From positions 62,001-126,000 of the forward strand of contig JBFINP010000001.1 of NCBI GenBank assembly GCA_041611095.1: DNA of 64,000 nucleotides, written 5' to 3'. This DNA comes from UBA6912 sp041611095 (GTDB lineage Bacteria; Actinomycetota; Acidimicrobiia; Spongiisociales; UBA5794). Under the pieces are notes generated by a model. That model searched no databases and was not told where the DNA came from. It worked only from the letters and a program-made list of their open reading frames with translations. Below are positions 7,204 through 15,972 of the stretch, one piece after another. Both the position numbers and the translations under genes were made by a program. Position 1 is the stretch's first letter, and every line of letters starts with the position of its first letter.

Positions 7204-9066
7204 TCACGCCTCGGTGCGTGCTCCTGCCGGTTCGTAGAGGGTGGTGCGGCGCAACGGCCTGCGGCCCGCCGCCACGACGGCCCGCTCGAAGTCCTCCGCT
7301 TCGAGGAACGTGCCGTGGGCGGCGCCCGCCGACCGTGAGATGATCTCGTCCATCAGCGTCCCGCCCAGGTCGTTGCACCCGGCGTCGAGCAGCCGCACAC
7401 CGGCCTCGAGTCCGAGCTTCACCCAGGACGCCTGGACATTCGGGATCAACCCGTCGAAGGTCAGCCGGGCCACGGCGTGGATGAGCACCACCTCGTCCCA
7501 GGTGGGGCCGGGACGGCTTCTGCCGCGAACGTAGATGGGGGCGCCCATGTGGACGAACGGGAGCGGCACGAACTCCGTGATCCCGCCCGTGCGCCGCTGG
7601 ATCTGGCGAAGCACCTCGAGGTGGTTCGCCCACGAACGAGCATCGTCGATGTGGCCGAACATGATCGTGCTGGTCGACCTCAATCCCAGCTCGTGGGCGG
7701 TGATCATCACCTCGGCCCACTGGGCGGTGCGGATCTTGTCGGGGCAGAGGTGGGTGCGCACCCGGTCGTCGAGGATCTCGGCCGCCGTGCCCGGCAGCGT
7801 TCCGAGGCCGGCGTCGCGCAGCCGCATCAGGAAGTCCCGCACCGGCACGCCCAGCGTCGCGGCCCCCTGCCACACCTCGAGGGGGGTGAATCCGTGGATG
7901 TGCATATCAGGGAGGTGCGCCTTGATCGCCTCCACCACGGTGACGTAGAAGTCGCCGGTGAAGTCGGGGTGGATGCCACCCTGAAGGCACACCTCGGTAG
8001 CGCCCCGCTCCCATGCTTCGACGCTGCGCTCCACGACCTGGGGGATCGTCATCAGGTACGGGTCCTCCCGCAGATTCAGCGAGCGGGGACCCTTGGAGAA
8101 GGCGCAGAAACCACACCGGAAGTAGCACTGATTGGTGTAGTTGATGTTGCGGTTCACGACGTAGGAGACGGTGTCGCCGTTGACTCTGGCGCGCAGCTCG
8201 TCGGCCGTGGCGGCGACGGCGTCGACCTCGTCACCCCTGGCGAGGAACAATCGCTCGATCTCCGCGCGTGTGGGTGGCGTACCGGTAAGCGACCGCTCCA
8301 AGATCGCGGCGAGATCCGCCGCGATCCCCGCATCGGGACGGCCATCGACCCACATGGCATCGGCCCATTGCGCCGAGAACCGCCCTCGAGGCACCGGGGC
8401 ATGCAGGTCCTTGCCGGGTGCCCACTCGTACCTGGGGCGGGCGGCGCCGGCGGCATCGATCTGGCCGAGGTAGGCCGTGAAGGTCCCGGCGTCGAGTGCC
8501 TCCCGGGCGGCGTCGACCGAGAGCCCCAGGGGGAATGCAGTGCGCTCGACGAGTCGATGGCCCTTCAGCACGTCACGCAGCGCCCCGATCCGCTCCGTGT
8601 CCCAATCGCGCAGCAGCAGATCGGTGGCTCCGGCCTCGACGGCGAGCACCGCATCGTCCACGGAATCGACGAACACCGACACGCGAGCGTCGAGCGCGGG
8701 CAGTGACGCCAGCTCGACGGCCTCGGCGACCATGCTGCGGCCGGTGCGTATGAACGCCGCCTTGGTGCGCGCCAGGGCATCGATCACCGCCGCCCGGTCG
8801 TCGTCGTGGATGAGGGTCAATCGCCAGCCGGGGACGCCGACCTCGCTCAGCCGGAGCGCCGAAGCCGCATCCACGACGAACGCGACCGCATCGGCATCTG
8901 CAGCGTGGGATACGGGCAGCAGCCCCCCGGTCAGAGCCCCTCGCACATCCCGATCGGTGGGTGCAGCCAGCTCCACGGTCGTGGTGCCCTCACGACGTCG
9001 CGTGGACGCCCACAGCTCGTTCGCCGTCTCTGCGGGGCGGAGACGAAGGAAGGTGACATCGGTCAC
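7204..9066 (-). CDS. cofH: FO synthase subunit 2 (CofH) with extra N-terminal domain
   Basis: Radical-SAM enzyme acting with CofG to build the deazaflavin FO of coenzyme F420 from tyrosine and a ribityl-uracil. The radical-SAM core starts near residue 295 (GDTVSYVVNRNINYTNQC), and the cluster cysteines are C314, C318 and C321. Residues 240-295 match the linker found in fused FbiC proteins. Residues 1-210 match neither half of FbiC that I know. They alternate strands and helices (AVAFVVDAAS, WRLTLIHDDD, ARVSVFVDSVDDAV, GATDLLLRD), like half of an alpha/beta barrel. GTG 9066 overlaps the cofG stop as GTGA, so this domain is translated with the enzyme. Confidence 0.88.
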   Translation of the reverse strand: MTDVTFLRLRPAETANELWASTRRREGTTTVELAAPTDRDVRGALTGGLLPVSHAADADAVAFVVDAASALRLSEVGVPGWRLTLIHDDDRAAVIDALARTKAAFIRTGRSMVAEAVELASLPALDARVSVFVDSVDDAVLAVEAGATDLLLRDWDTERIGALRDVLKGHRLVERTAFPLGLSVDAAREALDAGTFTAYLGQIDAAGAARPRYEWAPGKDLHAPVPRGRFSAQWADAMWVDGRPDAGIAADLAAILERSLTGTPPTRAEIERLFLARGDEVDAVAATADELRARVNGDTVSYVVNRNINYTNQCYFRCGFCAFSKGPRSLNLREDPYLMTIPQVVERSVEAWERGATEVCLQGGIHPDFTGDFYVTVVEAIKAHLPDMHIHGFTPLEVWQGAATLGVPVRDFLMRLRDAGLGTLPGTAAEILDDRVRTHLCPDKIRTAQWAEVMITAHELGLRSTSTIMFGHIDDARSWANHLEVLRQIQRRTGGITEFVPLPFVHMGAPIYVRGRSRPGPTWDEVVLIHAVARLTFDGLIPNVQASWVKLGLEAGVRLLDAGCNDLGGTLMDEIISRSAGAAHGTFLEAEDFERAVVAAGRRPLRRTTLYEPAGARTEA

Positions 9067-10205
9067 GGGGTTGCCTCCTCCAGTTGTGGCGCCGTGGCGT
9101 AGCCGGCATCGTCGACGGCCGCTGCGGCTTTGGCCACCAAGCCGGCGTCGATCCACTCCTTGGTCAGGAACTCCGGATAGACGGGCAGCCGCGGTTTCAG
9201 GTCGAAACCGGCCGCAGCGCTGACGGCCTCGAGCTTGGCGAGATGGGGCCACGGCGCCTCGGGGTTCACCCAGTCGATGGTGAGCGGGGACACGCCGCCC
9301 CAGTCGTTGATACCGGCGTCGAGGTAGACGGCGAAGTCGGACGTCAGGTTCGGCGGCACCTGTAGATTCATCTCCGGACCGAGGATCCACCGCGCGGCCG
9401 CCACCACCCTGGCGAAGTACTGGACCGTCGGCTCGGCGTCGCGCCGCTTCCGGGTGTCGGCCTTGGCACGGAAGTTCTGCACGATGATCTCTTGGAGATG
9501 CCCGTACCTGCGTTGCAGGTCGGCTAGGGCGAAGAGCGAGGCGATGACCTCGCCCGGCGTCTCGCCGATGCCGACCAGGATCCCCGACGTGAAAGGCACC
9601 CGCTGCCGGGCGGCGGCCTCGATGGTCTCCACCCGGACCGCCGGGTCCTTGTCGGGGCAGTCGTGATGCGGCATTCCCGGCTCCATGAGGCGGGGTGAGA
9701 TGTTCTCCAGCATCAACCCCATGCTCACGTTCGACGGGCGCAGACCGGCGATGGCGGCGTCGTCCATGACGCCGGGATTGGCGTGGGGGAACAACGCCGT
9801 CTCCGACACCACCCGCTCGCTCATGGCCCGCACGTAGTCGAGCGTGGTGGCACATCCCTGGTCGGCGAGGAACGCCTGCGCCTGCGGCCACCGCTCCTCT
9901 GGCCGGTCGCCGAGGGTGAAGAGCGCCTCCGTGCAGCGATGCGCCTCGCCGGCCTTGGCGATCGCCAAGACGTCGTCCGCAGTGAGGTACTCCCCGCCGG
10001 CGCCGGGTGGCTTGGCGAAGGTGCAGTAGGTGCAGGTGTCGCGACAGAGGGTCGTCAGCGGGATGAACACCTTGCGGCTGTAGGTGACGGTGCGGCCCTT
10101 CCCCTCGTCACGCAAGCGGGCAGCCTCGGCGAGCAGCGGCGCTGGATCGCGCCGCCCCGTGATCAGCTCGACAGCCAGATCTGGGTCCGGCGCCGGAAAC
10201 GACAT
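9063..10205 (-). CDS. cofG: FO synthase subunit 1 (CofG)
   Basis: Radical-SAM partner of CofH in FO (F420 precursor) synthesis. The 380 residues carry the cluster motif TLCRDTCTYCTF with C54, C58 and C61, then the typical segments EALFTLGDRPEERW and NDWGGVSPLTIDWVNPEAPWP. In most F420-making actinomycetes CofG and CofH are one FbiC polypeptide; here they are two genes overlapping by four bases. The ATG at 10205 is seven bases after TACTGT (10213-10218 on the minus strand), a probable leaderless start. F420 would serve F420-dependent oxidoreductases encoded elsewhere. Confidence 0.93.
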   Translation of the reverse strand: MSFPAPDPDLAVELITGRRDPAPLLAEAARLRDEGKGRTVTYSRKVFIPLTTLCRDTCTYCTFAKPPGAGGEYLTADDVLAIAKAGEAHRCTEALFTLGDRPEERWPQAQAFLADQGCATTLDYVRAMSERVVSETALFPHANPGVMDDAAIAGLRPSNVSMGLMLENISPRLMEPGMPHHDCPDKDPAVRVETIEAAARQRVPFTSGILVGIGETPGEVIASLFALADLQRRYGHLQEIIVQNFRAKADTRKRRDAEPTVQYFARVVAAARWILGPEMNLQVPPNLTSDFAVYLDAGINDWGGVSPLTIDWVNPEAPWPHLAKLEAVSAAAGFDLKPRLPVYPEFLTKEWIDAGLVAKAAAAVDDAGYATAPQLEEATP

Positions 10206-10467
10206 GGCGGAAACAGTATCAGTCTCCTGCGACGATGCCGACGGTTGCAGGGCTTGCGTCCGGGCGGTTCGCACGGATGGGACGCGCCTCCACGGAAGCT
10301 TCGCCGGCTCCGTGCGCTTGGTCGCCGACCTCCGCGGTCGCGTCTACGATTCCGCAACTCATCTCGGCGTCGAAAGGCGGAGCCGACATAGGGTTCCATC
10401 AGCCGCCCGATCGTTTCGGTGTCCGACCGAGGACGAGACCACGAGCTGCGCTCAGGGCAGGCTCGGC
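10206..10467. other. Intergenic region between cofG and the antiporter gene
   Basis: A 262-base divergent spacer. It contains the cofG promoter at its left end (TACTGT, 10213-10218). I see no convincing ORF, RNA fold or repeat in the rest, and no clear promoter for the antiporter. Confidence 0.5.
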
Positions 10468-12960
10468 ATGACCGCCCCGGTGCGCGGCAGCGTGAGGCGC
10501 ACGGCGGTGCACTACGGCGTGATGTTCCTCGTGACGGGCGTCATCCTGACGGTGGTACTCGTTCGGGGATCCAACCTCTCGCCGGTCGCCGAGCTGGCGC
10601 CCCTCCTCGACTCATCGGCCGCGGCGGACTGCCTGGGCGACAACGTCGCCGTGGTGCAGTCGGGGGCATTCGTCGACCTCCGGGTGCCGGGACCACCGGG
10701 GGCGGACACGGTGGAGGGAGAGCTGGGGCCGGTGCTCATCCGTGGCCTGCTGAAGACGGACGGATCCGAGGCCACCTTCGAGGGTGAGTGCCGGGACGAA
10801 TCACCGGTCGAGTACCTCGTCGCCGCAGGCGGCGAGGGCGGGCTGCTCCTCCGTCCCGACCCCACCACCGAGCCGCTGGCGCTACCGGCAGTCGAGGCGG
10901 GTGCGCTCATCGGCGCCGAGACCGAACCGCTGGAAGGCGGCGAGCTGGTGGCGCGGATGTTCCTCGCCGTCGCCGTCGTCGTCGCCGCGGCACGGTTGGT
11001 CGGCGCCGCCTTCGGTCGCATCCGCCAGCCACAGGTGATCGGAGAGATCGTCGCCGGCATCCTCCTCGGTCCGTCGCTGCTCGGACTGATCGCTCCGGAG
11101 GTCACCCAGTACCTGTTCCCGGAGCAGGTGGTCGACGTGATGAAGATCATGGCGCAGTTCGGACTCGTGCTGTTCATGTTCCTCATCGGCCTCGAGCTCG
11201 ATCAGTCACTGCTGCGCGGATCGGGACACACGGCCGTGTTCGTCAGCCACGTGTCGATCCTGGCGCCGCTCACGTTGGGCGCCGCGCTGGCCATCCCCCT
11301 CTATCCGCTGGTCGGTTCCGGCTCGTTCAGCGGATTCGCCCTGTTCATGGGTGCGGCCATGGCAATCACCGCGTTCCCGGTCCTGGCTCGCATCCTCACC
11401 GACGGCGGGTTACACACCACACGACTGGGCATCCTGGCGATCACGTGCGCAGCGGTGGACGACGTCACGGCGTGGTGCGTGCTCGCCATCGTGGTCGGCA
11501 TCGCCCAGGCCACCGGTGCTGGGGACGCACTCGTCACGATCGGGCTCGCCGTGCTCTTCATCGCGTTGATGATCGTCGCCGTGCGGCCGGTGCTCCGCCG
11601 CCTCGAGTGGGTCCATGCCCAGCGAGGTCGGCTCGGAGCACACCTCACCGCAGCGATTCTCGTAGGCCTGCTGATCAGCGCTTGGACGACCGAGGTGATC
11701 GGCATCCATGCCATCTTCGGGGCATTCCTCGCCGGAGCGATCCTCCCGCGATCCGGCGACCTGGCCCGGGAGCTGACCGAGCGGCTCGAGGACCTGACCG
11801 TGCTGTTTCTCCTCCCGATCTTCTTCGCCGTCGTCGGGCTATCCACGAGCATCGGACTGCTCGATCAGCCCATCCACTGGCTCATCGCCGGGGGCGTCTT
11901 CGCCGTGGCGGTGGCCGGCAAGTGGGGTGGCGGGCTCGTCGCCGCCCGCATGTCGGGCGAGCGATGGCGGGAATCCAATGCCCTCGGAATCCTCATGAAC
12001 ACTCGCGGTCTCGCCGAGATCGTGATCCTCACCGTCGGACGTGAGCTCGGCGTCATCACTCCGGTTCTGTTCAGCGCGATGGTGCTCATGGCGCTCGCCA
12101 CCACGTTCATGACGACACCGCTGCTCGCCGTGTTCTACCCGCGACGCATCGTCGAGGACGAGCGAGCTGCGGCGGCACCACCCGCCCCCGACCAAACGCG
12201 AGCGGCGCCCTATCGGGCGATGGTTGCGATCGGCGACCCGGCGACCGCACCCGAGCTGGTCCGTGTCGCTCGTGAGATCGCCGGCGGCAGCGTCCGGCCC
12301 GAGATCGTGCTCGCCCGCGTGGTCGAGCTGCGCGGCGACGAGCACCTGCGTGCCAGCCTCGACAGCATCGACGAGGCGGAGGCCGAGGCTCGAGCGGCCC
12401 TGGCGCCCATGGTGAACAAGCTGCTCCTCGGTGGGTTCGGCGTCGATGTTCGCGTCGAGGTCGGCGACGAGCCGGGGCCGGTACTGGTCCGAGACGCCGA
12501 ACGGGCCGGAGCGGACGTGGTCGTGCTCGGCATGCACCGCTCGGTGTTCGGACATCGCGCTTTCGGCGGGGTCGCCGGCGAGCTCCTCTCCGGGGCGACC
12601 TGCCGGGTCGCCGTCGTGGTGGGACACACGGGTGGGGGGCAAGAGCTGGTCGGGGCCAGCGATGGGCCGATCCTGTGCGTCGACGGTGGCATCGACGCCG
12701 ACGCTGCGGCCGACGTCGCCAAACGGATCGCCGACGTGACCGACGCTCCGCTGGAGCAGCTGGCGCTCCGTCCGGGCGCGACGCTGCCGGAGGAGGCGCG
12801 ACTCGTGGTGATCGGCTACGACGGCTCTGCGCCGGCGGACATCGACCGTGAGGAGGTGATCCGCTCCAGCCCGGTGCCCGTCGTCGTCGTTCGGGCCGCC
12901 GCCGCCGAGCGAGTGTTGATGCGGGCGGCGCGGTCGAGCCGCCGCCGCGCCAAGGTCTGA
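10468..12960 (+). CDS. CPA2-type cation/proton antiporter with USP-like C-terminal domain
   Basis: Membrane exchanger, probably K+/H+ or Na+/H+. The 830-residue product has an N-terminal membrane segment (about 12-32) and an extracytoplasmic stretch of about 125 residues with two Cys. The antiporter domain (about 165-565, some 12 segments) includes QPQVIGEIVAGILLGPSLLG and IHAIFGAFLAGAILPR. Residues 580-830 resemble universal stress protein folds (DVVVLGMHRSVFGHRAFGG followed by LLSGATCRVAVVVGH), likely a regulatory ATP or nucleotide site. The start is uncertain because no strong ribosome site is visible; ATG 10468 fits the first membrane segment. Confidence 0.82.
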   Translation: MTAPVRGSVRRTAVHYGVMFLVTGVILTVVLVRGSNLSPVAELAPLLDSSAAADCLGDNVAVVQSGAFVDLRVPGPPGADTVEGELGPVLIRGLLKTDGSEATFEGECRDESPVEYLVAAGGEGGLLLRPDPTTEPLALPAVEAGALIGAETEPLEGGELVARMFLAVAVVVAAARLVGAAFGRIRQPQVIGEIVAGILLGPSLLGLIAPEVTQYLFPEQVVDVMKIMAQFGLVLFMFLIGLELDQSLLRGSGHTAVFVSHVSILAPLTLGAALAIPLYPLVGSGSFSGFALFMGAAMAITAFPVLARILTDGGLHTTRLGILAITCAAVDDVTAWCVLAIVVGIAQATGAGDALVTIGLAVLFIALMIVAVRPVLRRLEWVHAQRGRLGAHLTAAILVGLLISAWTTEVIGIHAIFGAFLAGAILPRSGDLARELTERLEDLTVLFLLPIFFAVVGLSTSIGLLDQPIHWLIAGGVFAVAVAGKWGGGLVAARMSGERWRESNALGILMNTRGLAEIVILTVGRELGVITPVLFSAMVLMALATTFMTTPLLAVFYPRRIVEDERAAAAPPAPDQTRAAPYRAMVAIGDPATAPELVRVAREIAGGSVRPEIVLARVVELRGDEHLRASLDSIDEAEAEARAALAPMVNKLLLGGFGVDVRVEVGDEPGPVLVRDAERAGADVVVLGMHRSVFGHRAFGGVAGELLSGATCRVAVVVGHTGGGQELVGASDGPILCVDGGIDADAAADVAKRIADVTDAPLEQLALRPGATLPEEARLVVIGYDGSAPADIDREEVIRSSPVPVVVVRAAAAERVLMRAARSSRRRAKV

Positions 12961-13002
12961 GACTCCTTCCAGGGCTCAACTCAGACCGCAGCCCCTTCGA
13001 GG

Positions 13003-14439
13003 TCACACGTTGCTGAGGTTGATCACCATCGTCTGGAGGTCGGTGAACTCGTCGACCTTGCCACGCCCCCAACCCGTGTCCGTGCCGGCGGCGCCGCCGA
13101 AGGGCTGGAAGGTCTCCCAGAAGTCGGTCGAGTCGTTGACGATGACGGTGCCGGAGCGGATGCGGTCGGTGTACCAGAACGCTCGTTCCAGGCTCGACGT
13201 GAACACGGCGGCCTGGAGCCCGAGCCGGGTGCGGTTTGCCATGGCCACCGCCTCGTCGTCGTCGGGCACCGTCAGCACGGGGAGCACCGGCCCGAACGAC
13301 TCCTCCTGGGCGACATCGGACTGCTCCGGCACCCGATCGATCAGCGTGAAGTCGTAGTAGAGGTCTGTGGCGAAACCGGAGGCCCGTCCCCCGCCGATCA
13401 GGACCTCGGCACCGCGCTCCCGGGCGTCGGCGACGTGGCGGTCCATCTTGGCAGCGGTCGGCTCGTTGTTGAGTGGGCCCATGTTGGTGGCCTCCTCGAA
13501 CGGGTCCCCGAGACGCACCTCCTTGGCGGCCGTCAAGGAGTGCTCGATGAACTCGTCGTGGACGTCTTCGACAACGATCACTCGTTCGGTGGCGCAGCAC
13601 ACCTGGCCTGCGTTGTAATAGGCGCCGTAGACGGCGGCGGCGGCCGCGGCCTGAACGTTGCCGTCGCTCGTCACGATGGTCGGACCATTGCCCGACATCT
13701 CCATGATGGAGCGCTTGACACCCATCTGGGAGATGATGCGCTTCCCGGTCGCCGACGAACCGGTGAACCCTATGGCATCGACGCCATCGTGAGTCACGAG
13801 TTGCTCGCCGATCTCGGCCTCGCCCGGAATGATCGAGACGAGCCCCTTCGGCACCCCGGCGACGTCGAACGCCTCGGCGAGCTTGAGCAGCGCCCACGAC
13901 GTATGGATCGGGGGCTTGACGATGACGGCGTTGCCGGTGGCGAGCCCCGGGCCGAGGTACTCGAGGGGGATGGTCACCGGGAAGTTCCACGGTGTGATGG
14001 CCGCCCACACTCCGACGGGGCGGCGGAACGTGAACATGCGGACGTTGCGGTCGGTGGTCGGGATGACGCTCCCCATGAGACGCTTGACATCCTCCGCCGT
14101 CTCGGTGAAGTAGGTGTTCGCCTCCTCGATGTCGGCGAGCGATTCCTCGTGGTAGGGCTTGCCTTGCTCCAGAGTCTGGATGCGGGCGATGTCGGCGACC
14201 ATCGGCTCGATGCCAGCGGCGATGCGGTGGTTGAGGTCGGCGCGCTCGATCGCAGACCAGTGGCGGTACTCGTCCTGGGCCTGGCGGGCGGCCGCCACGG
14301 CTCGATCGACGTCGGCGGCGCTGGCGTACGGGATATCGGCGATGTGCTCGCCTGTGGCGGGAGAGATCAGCTCGTGGGCGTGATCGCCGGTGCCCTCCGT
14401 CCACTCCCCCGCGATGTAGAGCTTGACGGTCTCGACCAT
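13003..14439 (-). CDS. NAD(P)-dependent aldehyde dehydrogenase
   Basis: Oxidises an aldehyde to its acid; by context probably an aminoaldehyde from amine oxidation (PuuC-like role, inferred). The 478 residues cover the full family length. Lys175 in AVIVKPP binds the cofactor, the general base is Glu247 in MEMSGNGP, and the nucleophile is Cys281 in NAGQVCCATE. ATG 14439 follows GGGAGGG. It is divergent from the FAD oxidase gene at 14501, and the shared spacer holds a 22-base inverted repeat. The aldehyde itself is not identifiable from sequence. Confidence 0.9.
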   Translation of the reverse strand: MVETVKLYIAGEWTEGTGDHAHELISPATGEHIADIPYASAADVDRAVAAARQAQDEYRHWSAIERADLNHRIAAGIEPMVADIARIQTLEQGKPYHEESLADIEEANTYFTETAEDVKRLMGSVIPTTDRNVRMFTFRRPVGVWAAITPWNFPVTIPLEYLGPGLATGNAVIVKPPIHTSWALLKLAEAFDVAGVPKGLVSIIPGEAEIGEQLVTHDGVDAIGFTGSSATGKRIISQMGVKRSIMEMSGNGPTIVTSDGNVQAAAAAAVYGAYYNAGQVCCATERVIVVEDVHDEFIEHSLTAAKEVRLGDPFEEATNMGPLNNEPTAAKMDRHVADARERGAEVLIGGGRASGFATDLYYDFTLIDRVPEQSDVAQEESFGPVLPVLTVPDDDEAVAMANRTRLGLQAAVFTSSLERAFWYTDRIRSGTVIVNDSTDFWETFQPFGGAAGTDTGWGRGKVDEFTDLQTMVINLSNV

Positions 14440-14466
14440 GGTCCCTCCCGCTGAGAAACTATCTAC

Positions 14467-14488
14467 AACACTGTTACGTGACAGTGTT
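14467..14488. promoter_or_regulatory. Operator-like inverted repeat between aldehyde dehydrogenase and oxidase genes
   Basis: Perfect 8-base arms, aacactgt and acagtgtt, around the spacer tacgtg. The repeat touches the TATACT -10 box of the downstream oxidase and would cover the spacer between its -35 and -10. It sits midway between two divergent catabolic genes. The length suits a TetR-type dimer site, and a TetR gene (17283-17858) ends the adjacent operon, so I infer it is that regulator's target. Confidence 0.6.
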
Positions 14489-14493
14489 ATACT
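14488..14493 (+). promoter_or_regulatory. -10 box of the FAD oxidase gene, leaderless start
   Basis: TATACT, close to consensus, seven bases before the ATG at 14501. Transcription would begin at or next to the start codon, and no Shine-Dalgarno sequence is present. No good -35 hexamer is visible, which fits a regulated promoter. Confidence 0.6.
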
Positions 14494-14500
14494 ACCACGA

Positions 14501-15895
14501 ATGGCTTCTTCCTCGCTGAGCTCCGCCCACACCCGTCCCCTCTGGTGGGATGACCGAGACGAACACTGGGGTGCCCGCCCGCCGCTGCGCACCGACCTCG
14601 ATGTCGACGTCGCGATCGTCGGCGCCGGCTACACAGGGCTGTGGACCGCCTACGAGCTGGCGGCCGCAGACCCAGCGCTCTCCATCGCCGTGCTGGAGCG
14701 ATCCCACGTCGGCTTCGGAGCATCAGGACGCAACGGCGGCTGGTGCTACGACGGTTTCGCCGGCGGATTGGCCCGCATCGAGAGGATGTCCGACCTCGAG
14801 ACCGCCCGCGCCTTCGGAGCGGCGCTGCGCGAAACCGTGGACATCGTCGGCAAGATCGTCGCCACCGAGGACATCTCCTGCGACTTCCACAAGGGCGGGA
14901 CGGTCGAATTCCTTCGCAACGAGGGACAGCTTGCGCGCGCCAACGAGTTCGTGGCCACGCGCCGGCGCTACGGATGGGACGAGGCCGAGCTGCGGGTCAT
15001 GTCGCAGTCCGAGACCCGGGATCTGGCGCGAAGCCCGGGCACCGTCGGGGCGCTGTGGTCGGCCAACACCGCCGTGATCCAGCCCGCCGACCTCGCCCAT
15101 GGCCTCGCCGATGCGGTCGAGCGCCGCGGGGTGACGATCTACGAGCACACCGACGTCACCTCGATCGAACCCCACCGACTCGTCGCATCCGCCGGCGCTC
15201 TCGTGAAAGCGGGCGTCATCGTCCGTGCCACCGAGGGCTACACGGCCGAGCTGCCGGGTGACCACCGCACCCTGGCTCCGCTCTACTCCATCATGCTCGC
15301 AACCGAGCCCCTCCCCAGCGGCCTGTGGGACGAGATCGGACTCCACGACCGCCAGACGTTCGGCGACCTCCGCCACCTCGTCGTGTACGGGCAGCGCACT
15401 GCCGACGGGCGCATCGCCTTCGGTGGACGCGGCGCACCCTACGAATACGGTTCGCGGATCAGCGGCAACGTCGAGTTCCCCGCCCCCGTCTTCGCCCGGG
15501 TCCACGAGGCGCTCGTCGAGACGTTCCCCCAGGTGAGCGACATCCCGATCTCGCACCGGTGGGGCGGCGTCCTCGGCGTGAGCCGGCGCTGGCTGCCCAC
15601 GGTCGGCTTGGATCGAACGACCGGGCTCGGCTGGGCGGGCGGGTACGTCGGCTCCGGCGTCGCCGCCACGAACCTCGCCGGGCGCACGCTCGCCGACCTC
15701 ATCACCAACCGGACGAGTGAGCTGACGACCTTCCCCTGGGTCAACGAGCGAGTTCGCAGATGGGTGGTCGAGCCCTTCCGCTGGCTCGGCATCAACACAG
15801 CGCTACGCGTCATGGCCGGCGCCGATGCCGTCGAGGCGCGGCGCGGGGTGCCAGCGCGGCGCGCCGACCTCATGTGGTGGCTGGCCAAGCATTGA
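14501..15895 (+). CDS. FAD-dependent amine oxidase (DAO family, PuuB-like)
   Basis: Flavoprotein oxidase or dehydrogenase for an amine, releasing an aldehyde. The 464-residue protein has the dinucleotide-binding motif VDVAIVGAGYTGLWTAYEL near 29-47, FGASGRNGGWCYDGFAGG near 69-86, and the C-terminal FAD segment GWAGGYVGSGVAATNLAGRT. This arrangement is typical of gamma-glutamylputrescine oxidase and related DAO proteins. Residues 7-20 resemble the LWWDDR-type N-terminus of that group. The exact substrate (putrescine conjugate, another polyamine, or an N-methyl amino acid) is unresolved. No gamma-glutamylputrescine synthetase gene is in the window. Confidence 0.85.
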   Translation: MASSSLSSAHTRPLWWDDRDEHWGARPPLRTDLDVDVAIVGAGYTGLWTAYELAAADPALSIAVLERSHVGFGASGRNGGWCYDGFAGGLARIERMSDLETARAFGAALRETVDIVGKIVATEDISCDFHKGGTVEFLRNEGQLARANEFVATRRRYGWDEAELRVMSQSETRDLARSPGTVGALWSANTAVIQPADLAHGLADAVERRGVTIYEHTDVTSIEPHRLVASAGALVKAGVIVRATEGYTAELPGDHRTLAPLYSIMLATEPLPSGLWDEIGLHDRQTFGDLRHLVVYGQRTADGRIAFGGRGAPYEYGSRISGNVEFPAPVFARVHEALVETFPQVSDIPISHRWGGVLGVSRRWLPTVGLDRTTGLGWAGGYVGSGVAATNLAGRTLADLITNRTSELTTFPWVNERVRRWVVEPFRWLGINTALRVMAGADAVEARRGVPARRADLMWWLAKH

Positions 15896-15939
15896 CGACG
15901 GCACATGAGCACACGAGATACGACAACGAGCGATGGGAT

Positions 15940-15955
15940 GTGGCCGGTCGGCCAC
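15940..15955. promoter_or_regulatory. Palindrome before the class III aminotransferase gene
   Basis: gtggccggtcggccac is a 16-base near-perfect palindrome, 17 bases before the ATG at 15973. It could be an operator or a small RNA hairpin controlling the aminotransferase. No other role is visible. Confidence 0.35.
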
Positions 15956-15972
15956 GAAGGGACTGAGACGGC

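Noticed and set aside
9067..9891. In-frame extension of cofH to 9891
   Set aside because: The extra codons lie antiparallel in no frame of meaning over cofG's own coding DNA; the GTGA overlap at 9063-9066 gives a better start.
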